From Dethiothermospora halolimnae (GTDB taxonomy: Bacteria > Bacillota > Clostridia > Tissierellales > VENL01), in assembly GCF_037577855.1 (NCBI RefSeq), contig NZ_JBAKFX010000033.1, positions 1 to 46,224 on the forward strand: a stretch of DNA of 46,224 bases, written 5' to 3'. Shown here piece by piece: positions 1 through 9,033 of the stretch. A program made the translations under genes and the position numbers. The number at the start of each line of letters is the position of its first letter. Position 1 is the stretch's first letter. Under the pieces are notes generated by a model, which was not told the DNA's origin, searched no databases, and saw only the letters and a list, made by a program, of their open reading frames with translations.

Positions 1-11
1 TCAAATTTCAT
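1..11 (-). CDS. 5' end of a gene leaving the window (MKF...)
   Basis: On the minus strand an ATG at 11-9 is followed by AAA TTT GA and then the window edge. A good ribosome site (GAGGAGAG) lies a few bases upstream, inside the inverted repeat. Only three codons are visible, so the product cannot be named. The same start is seen at 46216-46224 on the plus strand. Confidence 0.4.
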
Positions 12-127
12 GTCTGCTCTCCTCGTATTTTATTTGTATATTTTAAAGATTCGACATAAAATCTAAAATTCCTTTTTGAGATTTTTTCCATTTCATTTTA
101 ATAATTATTTTTCATGCGATAGCCCTG
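3..127. repeat. Left copy of 125-bp perfect inverted terminal repeat
   Basis: Bases 3-127 are the exact reverse complement of 46100-46224. Read on the minus strand, the repeat carries the last codons of an anti-sigma-type gene (GLSHEK then stop, complement of 105-127), a spacer of about 90 bp, a GAGGAGAG ribosome site and the start of the next gene (ATGAAATTT). Homology stops at 128, where the coding sequence upstream of GLSHEK differs from the right-end copy. Bases 1-2 extend the gene by two bases beyond what the right end shows. A repeat of this size exactly at both ends suggests either an assembly-graph break at a repeated k-mer or a genuine duplicated locus. Confidence 0.95.
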
Positions 128-233
128 TACAAAGGATAAAAAAATATATAAAAAATAAAAGGAATTTAAAGAAAAACATAGAATACAAGGAGTTAAAGGA
201 AAAATTAACATAATAATATAAAAGGGGATTATC

Positions 234-1313
234 ATGATACGTATACCTATAGAAAAGGCTAAAGATACTATGATATTGGGAAAGACAATTTATAAAGATA
301 ATGGAACTATACTTATAAACAGTGGTACAAAGCTTAAAGATAGATATATTTATAATATAAAAAAACATGGAATTACCCATATACATATTAAGAACGAAGA
401 ATCTGATTATGAAGAAATAGATGGTATTATAAAAGAAAATACGAAGAAAGAAGCCGTAATATTAACTAAAAAATTAATGTCTAAATTAAAGCTTTCTGAT
501 GATATAGATATAGATAAACTAAAAAGAGTTATAAATAAAATAATAGACGAATTATTATCAGAAGGTGATATATTAATAAGTCTTTTAAAAATAAAAGATA
601 TCGATGATTACACATTTACCCACTCTTTTAATGTATGTATATTGTCTTTGGTAACTGGCTTTTGTTTAGGATATAATAGGGAAGAATTGTTAAGCCTAGG
701 GTTAGGTGCTATATTACATGACATTGGAAAGATGAGAGTCCCATCGAATATATTAAATAAACCCGATAGATTAACTGAAGAAGAATTTGAAGAAATAAAA
801 AACCATACAGTTTATGGTTATGATATTTTAAAAGATAGAAAGGATATAAGTAATAATGTTGCAAGTATAGTTTTATATCATCATGAAAGGGTAGATGGTA
901 AAGGATATCCAGAGGGTATTAAAAAAGAGGATATAAATGACTTTGTAAAAATAGTTTCCATAGCTGATGTATATGATGCATTAACAAGTGATAGAGTATA
1001 TAGAAAAAAGTTAAAGGGACAACAGGCAATAGAATATTTAATAGCCATGTCAGGAACCCATTTCGATTATAATATGACTAATGAGTTTATAAAACATATT
1101 GTGGTGTATTCCTTAGGTCAAGGAGTAGAATTAAGCAACGGTGAAAAAGGATTTGTAGTTAAAGTAAATAAAAGTTTACCAACAAGACCAACTATAAAAG
1201 TGGTATACAACAGCAATAATAAAAAATTAATAAAACCCTATAGCATAGATCTAATTAATAATAATAGAATTACTATAGTTGATACCTTTGATAATGAAAA
1301 AAACGTTATATAA
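234..1313 (+). CDS. HD-GYP domain protein, probable cyclic-di-GMP phosphodiesterase
   Basis: The 359-residue protein has a variable N-terminal part (about 1-115) and a C-terminal HD-GYP domain. Seen motifs are HDIGKMRVP (HD doublet plus the Lys-Met-x-x-Pro extension typical of HD-GYP) and HHERVDGKGYPEG (HH plus GYP), followed by IADVYDALTSDRVYR. Family knowledge: these enzymes hydrolyse c-di-GMP at a metal centre in the cytoplasm and so influence motility, surface and sporulation behaviour. No membrane segment or receiver domain is visible, so the input signal is unknown. The ATG at 234 follows AAAAGGGG with good spacing. A terminator follows, so it appears to be a single-gene unit. Confidence 0.9.
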   Translation: MIRIPIEKAKDTMILGKTIYKDNGTILINSGTKLKDRYIYNIKKHGITHIHIKNEESDYEEIDGIIKENTKKEAVILTKKLMSKLKLSDDIDIDKLKRVINKIIDELLSEGDILISLLKIKDIDDYTFTHSFNVCILSLVTGFCLGYNREELLSLGLGAILHDIGKMRVPSNILNKPDRLTEEEFEEIKNHTVYGYDILKDRKDISNNVASIVLYHHERVDGKGYPEGIKKEDINDFVKIVSIADVYDALTSDRVYRKKLKGQQAIEYLIAMSGTHFDYNMTNEFIKHIVVYSLGQGVELSNGEKGFVVKVNKSLPTRPTIKVVYNSNNKKLIKPYSIDLINNNRITIVDTFDNEKNVI

Positions 1314-1343
1314 TTTCTCTATATATAGATATTTTGATATAAT

Positions 1344-1373
1344 AAAGATAGTGATAAGTCACTGTCTTTTTTT
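1344..1373 (+). terminator. Rho-independent terminator of the HD-GYP gene
   Basis: AAAGATAGTGA, loop TAAG, then TCACTGTCTTT (one G-U pair) followed by a run of T. It lies 30 bp after the stop codon. Confidence 0.8.
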
Positions 1374-1395
1374 GTTAAAAAGAATTTATAATTAA

Positions 1396-1657
1396 AGATT
1401 TTAAATAAGTTTAGTTTTTGAGATATTCACAATGATTTTAACTTTTTAAGTATTTAAAATAAGTTAAGTTATTGATAAATTTAAGATAAATTAAGTTATT
1501 GATAAATTTAAGATAAATTAAGTTATTAATAGATTTAAGATAAATTAAGTTATTAATAGATTTAAAATAAGTTAAGTTATTGATAGATTTAAAATAAGTT
1601 AAGTTATCGACGGATTCGTTATAAGTTTAGTTGTTGGGGGATTCGTAATCCCCCAAC
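1396..1657 (+). repeat. 27-bp tandem array (about 9.7 units) ending in a perfect hairpin
   Basis: Units of exactly 27 bp keep register from 1396 to 1638, with breaks at 1450, 1477, 1504, 1531, 1558, 1585 and 1612. Central units share AAGTTAAGTTATTGAT-like cores (for example 1477-1503, 1504-1530 and 1531-1557). The outer units diverge. The last full unit (1612-1638) and a 19-base partial unit change to GGATTCGT...GTTGTTGGG and end in a hairpin at 1633-1657: stem GTTGGGGGATT, loop CGT, stem AATCCCCCAAC. The array fills the spacer in front of dnaE and stops 20 bp before its start codon. A related array with the same terminal hairpin lies at 10571-10680. Confidence 0.9.
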
Positions 1658-1677
1658 TTGTCAAAGAGGTGAATGAA

Positions 1678-4600
1678 TTGGAAAAAAAATTAAAAAACGA
1701 ATTTGTCCATCTACATGTCCATACAGAGTATAGTTTACTAGATGGTGCATCTAGGGTGGATAAACTTATAGATAGAGTTAAAGAACTGGGAATGGATAGT
1801 GTGGCTATAACCGACCATGGTTCTATGTTTGGCATAGTTGATTTTTATAAAACCGCAACAAAAAAAGGGGTAAAACCTATCTTAGGATGTGAAGTATATA
1901 TATCTAAAGGTAAATATACTGAAAAGAATTCAAAAAGGGATAAAAAACAAAATCACTTAGTTTTATTAGCAGAAAATAACGAAGGTTATTCAAATCTTAT
2001 AAAAATAGTATCTGAAGGCTATGTTAACGGATTTTATTATAAACCTAGGGTTGATTACTCTGTCCTTAGAAAATATAGTAAAGGCATTATTTGTCTTAGT
2101 GCATGTCTAGGGGGAGAAGTACAACAATATCTATTAAATAACGACTATAATAGGGCTAAAGAAACAGCTTTAGAATATAGAGATATTTTTGGACAAGACA
2201 ATTTTTATCTTGAATTACAGGATCATGGAATAAAAGAGCAAAAGATGGTTAATCAACAGTTAATTAATTTAAGCAAAGAAACTAATATACCATTGATAAT
2301 TTCTAATGATGTCCACTATACAAATAGGGAAGATGCTAAATTTCATGATATATTATTGTGTATCCAAACAGGAAAAACAATAGACGAAGAAGGACGTATG
2401 AAATTTCCCACATCGGAATTTTATTTAAAATCTCCAGAGGAAATTAGAGAACTTTTTCCAAATATGAAAGAAGTTATGGATAATACAGTAAAAATAGCGG
2501 AAAGGTGTAATGTTAATCTAGACTTTGATACATTACATTTACCTAACTATGATGTGCCCGAAGGATATACCCATTCTGAATATTTAAGAAAGTTATGCTA
2601 TGATGGGCTTAAAGAAAGATATGATAATATAACCGATGAAATAAAAGATAGACTTGAATACGAATTAAATGTAATAGAAAGTATGGGTTATGTAGATTAT
2701 TTCCTTATAGTTTGGGATTTTATAAAATATGCAAAGGACAATGAAATTATGGTAGGCCCTGGGAGAGGCTCTGCTGCAGGGAGTATAGTTTCATATACAT
2801 TAGGCATTATAGATATAGACCCTATTAAACATGGGCTTATATTTGAAAGATTCCTTAATCCTGAAAGGGTAACAATGCCCGATATAGATATTGACTTTTG
2901 CTATGAAAGAAGAGAAGAAGTAATAGACTATGTGGTTGAAAAATATGGAGAAGATAAGGTTGCTCAGATAGCCACATTTGGAACCATGGCAGCAAGGGGC
3001 TCTATAAGAGATGTAGGTAGAGTATTAAATATTTCCTATAGCGAAGTTGATACTATATGTAAACAGATACCCATGGAGATTGGAATGACCATTGACAAGG
3101 CCTTAGATGTAAATAGAAAACTAAGGGGTATGTATGATGATGACGAGAGAATAGAAGAGCTTATAGACCTATCTAGAGCCGTAGAGGGGCTTCCAAGACA
3201 TACATCTACCCATGCCGCTGGTGTGGTTATATCTAAGGCACCTATAACTGAATATGTTCCGTTATCAAGGAATAAGGATGCTATAACTACTCAATTTACA
3301 ATGACACAACTTGAAGAACTAGGTTTACTAAAAATGGACTTTCTTGGTCTTAGAACATTGACTGTTATAAGGGATGCAATTAACCTTATTGAGCATAATT
3401 ATAATAAAAAAATAGATTTTTCTAATCTAAGTTATGATGATGAAAATGTATATAAAATGTTTGCTAAAGGTGAAACCTTAGGGATATTTCAGTTTGAAAG
3501 TACCGGTATGAGACATTTCTTAAAGGAGCTAAAGCCAAACTGTTTTGAGAATATAGTTGCTGCTAACTCCCTTTTTAGGCCTGGGCCTATGGACCAGATA
3601 CCAACATATATAAAAAATAAAAACAATCCCGATAATGTAGAATACTTACATCCTAAACTAGAGCCTATATTGGATGTAACCTATGGATGTATTGTCTACC
3701 AAGAGCAAGTTATGAAGATATTTAGGGATATAGGTGGTTTTTCCATGGGACGTTCTGACTTGGTTAGAAGGGCCATGAGTAAAAAGAAAATGGATGTTAT
3801 GGAGAAAGAAAGACAACATTTTATATATGGTAAAAAAGATGATGATGGTAATGTGGAGATAGTGGGAGCTATGGATAATGGAGTAAGTGAAGATATAGCA
3901 AACCAAATATATGATCAAATGATTAGTTTTGGTAAATACGCATTTAACAAATCCCACTCAGCAGCATATGCTTTAGTGGCATATCAAACGGCTTATTTAA
4001 AATATTACTATCCAGTGGAGTTTATGGCTGCATTAATAACCAGTGTAATGGGAAATACTAATTCAGTATCTTTATATATACAAGAATGTAAAAGGCTTGG
4101 TATTGACATATTGCCACCTGATGTAAATGAAGGATACTCTAAATTTACTGTATCAGATGGAAAGATACGATATGGATTAGCTGCTGTAAAAAATGTGGGA
4201 ACATCTGCCATAGAGTCTATAGTAAAGGCAAGGGAAGAAAAAGGAAAATTCAAAAGCTTTATGGATTTCTGTGAAAAGGTGGATTCAACTGCATTAAATA
4301 AACGAACTGTAGAGAGTTTAATTAAAAGTGGAGCATTTGATTCATTAGGAGTATATAGGTCCCAGTTAATCTCAGTATATGAAAGAATATTAGATGGGGT
4401 CAGTAGAGACAAAAAAAGAAATATACAGGGCCAATTTTCCCTATTTGACAGTTTATCCGGTGGAGAAGACAAGTCTTTAAGGGAAGATGATTTACCAGAT
4501 GTAAAAGAATTTCCAGAAAAGACTTTACTAACTATGGAGAAAGAGATGTTAGGGGTATATATAACAGGACATCCCCTATCAGAGCACGAAGAACAATTAA

Positions 4601-5178
4601 AAGAGATTTCAACTATCAATAGTAGTGAAATTATAGAACTTACTAATGATGAAAATGAGACTGCTACACCTACTAACTTTAAAGATGGAAGTACAGTTTA
4701 TATTGGTGGAATACTTAATAGTGTAAAAAATAAGATTACTAAAAATAATAATATGATGGCATTTGCTACACTGGAAGATTTGTATGGTATGGTAGAGCTA
4801 ATAATATTTCCTAAAACATATGATAAACATTCAAAGTTTATCCATGAAGATAGTATTGTTGTGGTAAAAGGTAGGTTAAGTATAAGTGATAAAGATGATA
4901 TAAAAATAATATGCGAAAAAATAAAGCCATTAACATCAATAAAAAAGGAAAAGTTGTATTTAAAGATACCAAAGGATAAACCCTTGGACAAATTAGAGGA
5001 TCTTAAAAAGATTTTTATTAAACATAAGGGAAATGTTCCCGTATATGTATATATAGAAAAAAATAAGAAAACAATAATGGCTGAAAGGGATTTTTGGGTA
5101 AATATTAATGATAATAAGGTAATAAATGAACTAGAGTACGAACTTGGTAAGGGCTGTGTAAAATTAAAAGGTGTATAA
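1678..5178 (+). CDS. dnaE: DNA polymerase III subunit alpha, DnaE type
   Basis: This is a C-family replicative polymerase of about 1166 residues. In order: an N-terminal PHP domain starting HVHTEYSLLDGA with the later NDVHYT element, the palm with GPGRGSAAGS and PDIDIDF (catalytic aspartates), the conserved RHTSTHAAGVV and RPGPMDQIP motifs, FGKYAFNKSHSAAYA in the fingers region, a helix-hairpin-helix region and a C-terminal OB fold. The length fits DnaE rather than PolC, and no exonuclease insertion is seen. A GTG at 1669 is in frame, but the ribosome site AAAGAGGTGA overlaps it, so the TTG at 1678 is the better start. The gene ends inside a 40-bp perfect palindrome. Confidence 0.95.
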   Translation: MEKKLKNEFVHLHVHTEYSLLDGASRVDKLIDRVKELGMDSVAITDHGSMFGIVDFYKTATKKGVKPILGCEVYISKGKYTEKNSKRDKKQNHLVLLAENNEGYSNLIKIVSEGYVNGFYYKPRVDYSVLRKYSKGIICLSACLGGEVQQYLLNNDYNRAKETALEYRDIFGQDNFYLELQDHGIKEQKMVNQQLINLSKETNIPLIISNDVHYTNREDAKFHDILLCIQTGKTIDEEGRMKFPTSEFYLKSPEEIRELFPNMKEVMDNTVKIAERCNVNLDFDTLHLPNYDVPEGYTHSEYLRKLCYDGLKERYDNITDEIKDRLEYELNVIESMGYVDYFLIVWDFIKYAKDNEIMVGPGRGSAAGSIVSYTLGIIDIDPIKHGLIFERFLNPERVTMPDIDIDFCYERREEVIDYVVEKYGEDKVAQIATFGTMAARGSIRDVGRVLNISYSEVDTICKQIPMEIGMTIDKALDVNRKLRGMYDDDERIEELIDLSRAVEGLPRHTSTHAAGVVISKAPITEYVPLSRNKDAITTQFTMTQLEELGLLKMDFLGLRTLTVIRDAINLIEHNYNKKIDFSNLSYDDENVYKMFAKGETLGIFQFESTGMRHFLKELKPNCFENIVAANSLFRPGPMDQIPTYIKNKNNPDNVEYLHPKLEPILDVTYGCIVYQEQVMKIFRDIGGFSMGRSDLVRRAMSKKKMDVMEKERQHFIYGKKDDDGNVEIVGAMDNGVSEDIANQIYDQMISFGKYAFNKSHSAAYALVAYQTAYLKYYYPVEFMAALITSVMGNTNSVSLYIQECKRLGIDILPPDVNEGYSKFTVSDGKIRYGLAAVKNVGTSAIESIVKAREEKGKFKSFMDFCEKVDSTALNKRTVESLIKSGAFDSLGVYRSQLISVYERILDGVSRDKKRNIQGQFSLFDSLSGGEDKSLREDDLPDVKEFPEKTLLTMEKEMLGVYITGHPLSEHEEQLKEISTINSSEIIELTNDENETATPTNFKDGSTVYIGGILNSVKNKITKNNNMMAFATLEDLYGMVELIIFPKTYDKHSKFIHEDSIVVVKGRLSISDKDDIKIICEKIKPLTSIKKEKLYLKIPKDKPLDKLEDLKKIFIKHKGNVPVYVYIEKNKKTIMAERDFWVNINDNKVINELEYELGKGCVKLKGV

Positions 5179-5212
5179 ATATTAGTTACCTTAAGGTAAC
5201 TAATATTTATAC
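5173..5212. terminator. 40-bp perfect palindrome overlapping the dnaE stop codon
   Basis: An 18-base arm at 5173-5190 (GTATAAATATTAGTTACC), the loop TTAA and the exact complement at 5195-5212 form a perfect hairpin that includes the dnaE TAA stop. No T-run follows on either strand. It is either a weak bidirectional terminator or an mRNA 3'-end stabiliser. Confidence 0.6.
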
Positions 5213-5289
5213 AAAATTATATAACATAATAATCATATATGTTATAATAGCAATATATGTCACAAAATACTTTTTTGTAGGTGGTAATA

Positions 5290-5487
5290 ATGTGGACAGT
5301 TATATGCATGGCAGATGGAATTGATGAAGCAGAAAGAATAAAGCGTAAGTTAGAAGCTGAAAGTTTTTTAGTTAAGATCGAGAAATTTTCAAAAGAAGGA
5401 GAAAAAACAACTTATGCTATAAATGTTCCAGAGTTTGAGGCAGATGAAGTACAGGAAGTATTAATAGAACTAGGCTTAAATTATTAA
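5290..5487 (+). CDS. Small conserved protein between dnaE and pfkA
   Basis: A 65-residue acidic protein beginning MWTVICMADGIDEAERIKR with no signal peptide or membrane segment. The predicted pattern is beta-alpha-beta-beta-alpha, like small DUF2007-type putative signal-transducing proteins that bind or sense something through a ferredoxin-like fold. That family link is tentative. A GTG at 5281 is in frame, but the GGTGG ribosome site sits over it, which makes the ATG at 5290 the likely start. A TATAAT-like element at 5243-5248 suggests its own promoter. The function is not known. Confidence 0.75.
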   Translation: MWTVICMADGIDEAERIKRKLEAESFLVKIEKFSKEGEKTTYAINVPEFEADEVQEVLIELGLNY

Positions 5488-5583
5488 AAGAAATAGTTGA
5501 GTTTTTATACTATTTTTTTATTTAATCGGGACAAGTTATGACCAAGGGGGACGTATTAAATATCAATAGAGGAGGTATTTGTT

Positions 5584-6543
5584 TTGAAAACAATAGGTGT
5601 TTTAACAAGTGGAGGAGATGCTCCAGGGATGAATGCAGCTATTAGAGCTGTTGTAAGATATGGTATATTTAATAATTTAAGAGTAATGGGTATTAAAAAA
5701 GGGTATAATGGACTTGTAAATGGAAATATAGAAGAAATGCAACTTTCATCTGTAGCAGATATAATACATAGAGGTGGAACAATATTAAGGACAGCTAGAA
5801 GTGAAGAGTTTAAAACAGAAGAAGGTATGAAAAAGGCATTAAATGTTATAAAGGTCTTTGGTATAGATGGTATTATTGTAATAGGAGGAGATGGGTCGTT
5901 TAAAGGAGCCCATAAGTTAAGTGAACATGGTATATCAACCATTGGGATTCCAGGAACTATAGATAATGATTTAGGTTATACTGACTATACAATAGGATTT
6001 TATACTGCAGTTAATACGGTATTAGATGCCATAAGTAAGATAAGGGATACATCCACATCCCATGGCAGAGCAAATATTATAGAAGTGATGGGACGTCATT
6101 GTGGAGATATAGCACTATATGCTGGTCTTGCAGGGGGCGCAGAAAGTATCATAGTACCAGAAGAAGAACTTAATGTTGATGATATATGTAAAAAGTTAAT
6201 ACAAGGTAGAAATAGGGGAAAACTACATAGTATAATAATTCTTTCAGAAAATATAGTAAATGCATATGAACTGGGAGAAGAAATTCAAGAAAAAACTGGT
6301 ATTACAACAAGGGTAACAATTCCTGGACACATCCAAAGAGGTGGTAGTCCTGTTGCATTTGATAGAATAATAGCCAGTAATATGGGTGCAAGAGCTGTTC
6401 AGTTATTACTTGAAGGTAAAACTTCCAGAGCAATAGGAATAAAGGGCAATGGATTGATAGATAAGGGTATAGAAGAAGCTATTGCTGAAGAAAGTGATTT
6501 TGATAATAAGATGTTTGAACTTACGAAAATTCTTTCAATATAG
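5584..6543 (+). CDS. pfkA: ATP-dependent 6-phosphofructokinase
   Basis: The 319-residue length is exactly typical for bacterial PfkA. Motifs: GVLTSGGDAPGMNAAIR at the N-terminus (ATP site), IGGDGSFKGA, GIPGTIDNDLGYTDYTIGF (catalytic Asp of the TIDND motif), EVMGRHCGDIA and PGHIQRGGSP (fructose-6-phosphate site). It converts fructose 6-phosphate to fructose 1,6-bisphosphate in glycolysis. The Gly at the GGDGS position agrees with an ATP-using rather than a pyrophosphate-using enzyme. The start is TTG at 5584 behind GAGGAGGT. It lies 12 bp upstream of pyk in the usual Firmicute pfkA-pyk operon. Confidence 0.96.
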   Translation: MKTIGVLTSGGDAPGMNAAIRAVVRYGIFNNLRVMGIKKGYNGLVNGNIEEMQLSSVADIIHRGGTILRTARSEEFKTEEGMKKALNVIKVFGIDGIIVIGGDGSFKGAHKLSEHGISTIGIPGTIDNDLGYTDYTIGFYTAVNTVLDAISKIRDTSTSHGRANIIEVMGRHCGDIALYAGLAGGAESIIVPEEELNVDDICKKLIQGRNRGKLHSIIILSENIVNAYELGEEIQEKTGITTRVTIPGHIQRGGSPVAFDRIIASNMGARAVQLLLEGKTSRAIGIKGNGLIDKGIEEAIAEESDFDNKMFELTKILSI

Positions 6544-6555
6544 GAGTGAATTAGT

Positions 6556-8313
6556 ATGAAAAAAACTAAGATAGTTTGTACATTAGGACCGGCATCGGAA
6601 AGTGAAGAGACTTTAAGGGAACTTATGATAAAAGGATTAGACGTTGCTAGAATGAACTTTTCCCATGGAAACCATGAAGAGCATAAAAAAAGGATTGATT
6701 TAGTCAAAAAACTAAGGGAAGAATTGGATAAACCTATAGCCATAATGCTTGATACAAAGGGACCAGAAATTAGAACTGGAGATTTTGAAAGTGGAGAGGT
6801 CAATTTAAAGGAAAATCAAGAATTTACTTTAACAAGTAGGGATGTCCTGGGAAATGATAAAATATGTAATATAACATATAAGGATTTACCTAATGATGTT
6901 GTCAAGGGGGATATAATACTTATAGATGATGGATTAATAGAACTAGAAGTATTGGAAGTTTTAGATGATACTGATATAAAATGTATAGTAAAAAATCCAG
7001 GTCCTGTTAAAAATCATAAAGGAGTTAATGTACCGGGCGTTAAAATAAATCTTCCAGCTATAACAGAAAAGGATAGTAATGATATTAAGTTTGGTATAGA
7101 AAATGGTATAGACTTTATAGCGGCATCTTTTATAAGAAAGCCAGAGGATGTTATTGAAATAAGAAGGATACTAGAAGAAAATAATGCAGATCATGTTCAA
7201 ATAATATCTAAAATTGAAAATCAAGAGGGTGTTGACAATATAACCGATATTATTGATGTTTCCGATGGAATAATGGTAGCAAGGGGAGATCTAGGAGTTG
7301 AAATAAAGCCTGAAGAAGTACCTCTTGTACAAAAAAACATCATAAGAAGATGTAATCTACTAGGAAAACCCGTAATAACAGCAACCCAGATGTTGGATTC
7401 AATGATAAGAAATCCAAGACCAACTAGAGCAGAGGTAACCGATGTTGCCAATGCAATATTAGACGGAACAGATGCTATAATGCTATCAGGGGAAACTGCA
7501 GCGGGAAATTATCCAGAAGAAGCAGTGGAAACCATGGCAAATATAGCCTTGAGAATAGAAACATCTACCGATTATAAAAAAGCTCAAAATACTAAGATCC
7601 TAGGTAAAGATATAACTGTTACAAATGCCATAAGCCATTCTACATGTAACACAGCAGAAAGCTTAGAAGCAGCAGCTATTATAACAGCTACATCATCGGG
7701 ATACACAGCAAAGGCTGTATCTAAGTTTAGACCGGAAAGTCCTATTATAGCAACAACACCAGATAAAAAAGTAATGAGAAAGTTATCACTTGTTTGGGGA
7801 GTTTACCCTGTATTATCATCAGAAACTAATTCTACAGATGAAGTGATCGATACATCGGTTGAAGATGCTTTAAAGAAAGGGCTTATTAATCAAGGGGACC
7901 TAGTTGTTATAACGGCAGGAGTACCTGTAGGAGTTTCAGGAAGTACCAACTTAATAAAGGTGCATATAGTAGGAGAAGTACTAATAAAGGGAACTGGAAT
8001 AGGAGAAAAATCAGCAACAGGAAGAACCTGCAAAGCTTCAGATGCTGAAGAACTAGAGATTAAGTTCAAAAAAGGTGATATATTAGTAACTATAGCCACA
8101 GATAGGGATATGGTGCCATATATGGAAAAAGCATCAGCAATAATAACTGAGCAAGGTGGACTTACATCCCATGCAGCTATAGTGGGACTTAGTTTAGGAA
8201 AACCCGTTATAGTAGGAGCAAAAGATGCCATGGATGAATTAAAGGATGGAGAAACTATAACCGTAGATAGTATTAGGGGACTTGTTTATAAAGGTGAAGC
8301 AAGGGTACTTTAG
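6556..8313 (+). CDS. pyk: Pyruvate kinase with C-terminal PEP-utilising domain
   Basis: A 585-residue protein. Residues 1 to about 475 are pyruvate kinase: KIVCTLGPAS, ARMNFSHG, MLDTKGPEIRTG, SKIENQEGVDN, VARGDLGVEI and the signature ITATQMLDSMIRNPRPTRAE, then LSGETAAGNYP. The last 110 residues form the extra PEP-utiliser/phosphohistidine-type domain found in Bacillus and Clostridium pyruvate kinases (GGLTSHAAIVGLSLGKPVIVG, with the TSHAA core kept). It makes pyruvate and ATP from phosphoenolpyruvate and ADP. It is co-transcribed with pfkA. A palindrome followed by TTTTACTTT at 8358-8388 is the likely terminator. Confidence 0.96.
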   Translation: MKKTKIVCTLGPASESEETLRELMIKGLDVARMNFSHGNHEEHKKRIDLVKKLREELDKPIAIMLDTKGPEIRTGDFESGEVNLKENQEFTLTSRDVLGNDKICNITYKDLPNDVVKGDIILIDDGLIELEVLEVLDDTDIKCIVKNPGPVKNHKGVNVPGVKINLPAITEKDSNDIKFGIENGIDFIAASFIRKPEDVIEIRRILEENNADHVQIISKIENQEGVDNITDIIDVSDGIMVARGDLGVEIKPEEVPLVQKNIIRRCNLLGKPVITATQMLDSMIRNPRPTRAEVTDVANAILDGTDAIMLSGETAAGNYPEEAVETMANIALRIETSTDYKKAQNTKILGKDITVTNAISHSTCNTAESLEAAAIITATSSGYTAKAVSKFRPESPIIATTPDKKVMRKLSLVWGVYPVLSSETNSTDEVIDTSVEDALKKGLINQGDLVVITAGVPVGVSGSTNLIKVHIVGEVLIKGTGIGEKSATGRTCKASDAEELEIKFKKGDILVTIATDRDMVPYMEKASAIITEQGGLTSHAAIVGLSLGKPVIVGAKDAMDELKDGETITVDSIRGLVYKGEARVL

Positions 8314-8319
8314 AAGTGC

Positions 8320-8541
8320 AGAGAATAAAGAATAGAGAATAAAGAATAGATATTGTAGGGATTGGATATATCCAATCCCTTTTACTTTGCCTTTGGCAGA
8401 GTAATTAAAAATATTGTAGCTCCGAATTCATTCGGAGGTTACTCTATTTATTCTTTATTATTTATTCTCTATTCTTTAATTTATACAGGGCGGCGGAAAA
8501 ATCAGCTTGCTGATTTTATTAACTATTAACTATTAACTATC
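8320..8541. repeat. Palindrome-rich element between pyk and the thioesterase gene
   Basis: A 17-bp perfect inverted repeat (AAAGAATAGAGAATAAA at 8327-8343, complement at 8461-8477) bounds about 150 bp that contains three hairpins in series: a 22-bp perfect palindrome at 8358-8379 (GGGATTGGA...TCCAATCCC), ACTTTGCC/GGCAGAGT at 8382-8400, and CTCCGAAT/ATTCGGAG at 8420-8437. Outside it are another hairpin (AAAATCAGC/GCTGATTTT, 8498-8517) and a heptamer repeat (TTAACTA three times, about 8519-8541). No coding potential is seen. It could be a MITE-like or extragenic palindromic element. The first palindrome probably serves as the pyk terminator. Confidence 0.65.
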
Positions 8542-8613
8542 TACTGTCTTTATTTTCCCAAAACAAACTGATATAATTATACTAGATTATAACGAACAAA
8601 GGAGATGAGAAAC

Positions 8614-9027
8614 ATGGTTCATGATACAATAATAAGGGCGAGATATGCTGAAACTGATCAGATGGGGATAATATATCATGCAAACTATTTTACTTGGTTT
8701 GAAATAGGAAGAACAGAATTTTTTAGAAATTTAGGAATGGATTATAAAGACTTAGAATATAGAAATGTATTGTTACCAGTAATAGATGTGGGATGTAAAT
8801 ATATAACCTCAGCTAAATATGACGATGAGATAATTATTAGGACTAAGCTTTCAAAACTAAAGGGGGTAAAGTTAAAATACGAATATGAAATAATCAGGAA
8901 AGAAGACAATAAATTGTTGGCAGAGGGATATACATTACATGCATTTGTTGATAAAGATTTAAAACCTGTAAACTTTAGAAAAAAATATAAAGATGTTTGG
9001 GATTTATTAAGTAAAAATTTAGAATAA
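8614..9027 (+). CDS. Acyl-CoA thioesterase, 4HBT/YbgC-FadM type
   Basis: A protein of about 137 residues with a single hot-dog fold. The family signature YAETDQMGIIYHANYFTWFEIGR has the catalytic Asp of the TDQMG...H.NY.. motif, and the strand-rich C-terminal half (KLKGVKLKYEYEI) fits. Family members hydrolyse acyl-CoA or related thioesters in the cytoplasm. The natural acyl group cannot be told from sequence. An ATG at 8605 is in frame but directly abuts AAAGGAG, so the ATG at 8614 with nine-base spacing is preferred. Six bases separate it from the fxsA-like gene. Confidence 0.88.
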   Translation: MVHDTIIRARYAETDQMGIIYHANYFTWFEIGRTEFFRNLGMDYKDLEYRNVLLPVIDVGCKYITSAKYDDEIIIRTKLSKLKGVKLKYEYEIIRKEDNKLLAEGYTLHAFVDKDLKPVNFRKKYKDVWDLLSKNLE

Positions 9028-9033
9028 TGGGGG

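Noticed and set aside
105..386. Minus-strand frame of 93 codons at the left end
   Set aside because: Only its last seven codons match a real gene end (GLSHEK). The rest is antisense to the HD-GYP gene and low-complexity Phe/Tyr/Ile. Only the gene end inside the inverted repeat was kept.
1396..1657. CRISPR-like periodic repeat
   Set aside because: The period is 27 bp with no unique spacers. Units are directly adjacent and diverge gradually, and no cas genes are in the window. It is a simple tandem repeat.
4008..4619. Minus-strand frame of 203 codons inside dnaE
   Set aside because: It is antisense to well-conserved dnaE sequence, with a Ser/Leu/Ile-rich composition and no ribosome site: a shadow frame.
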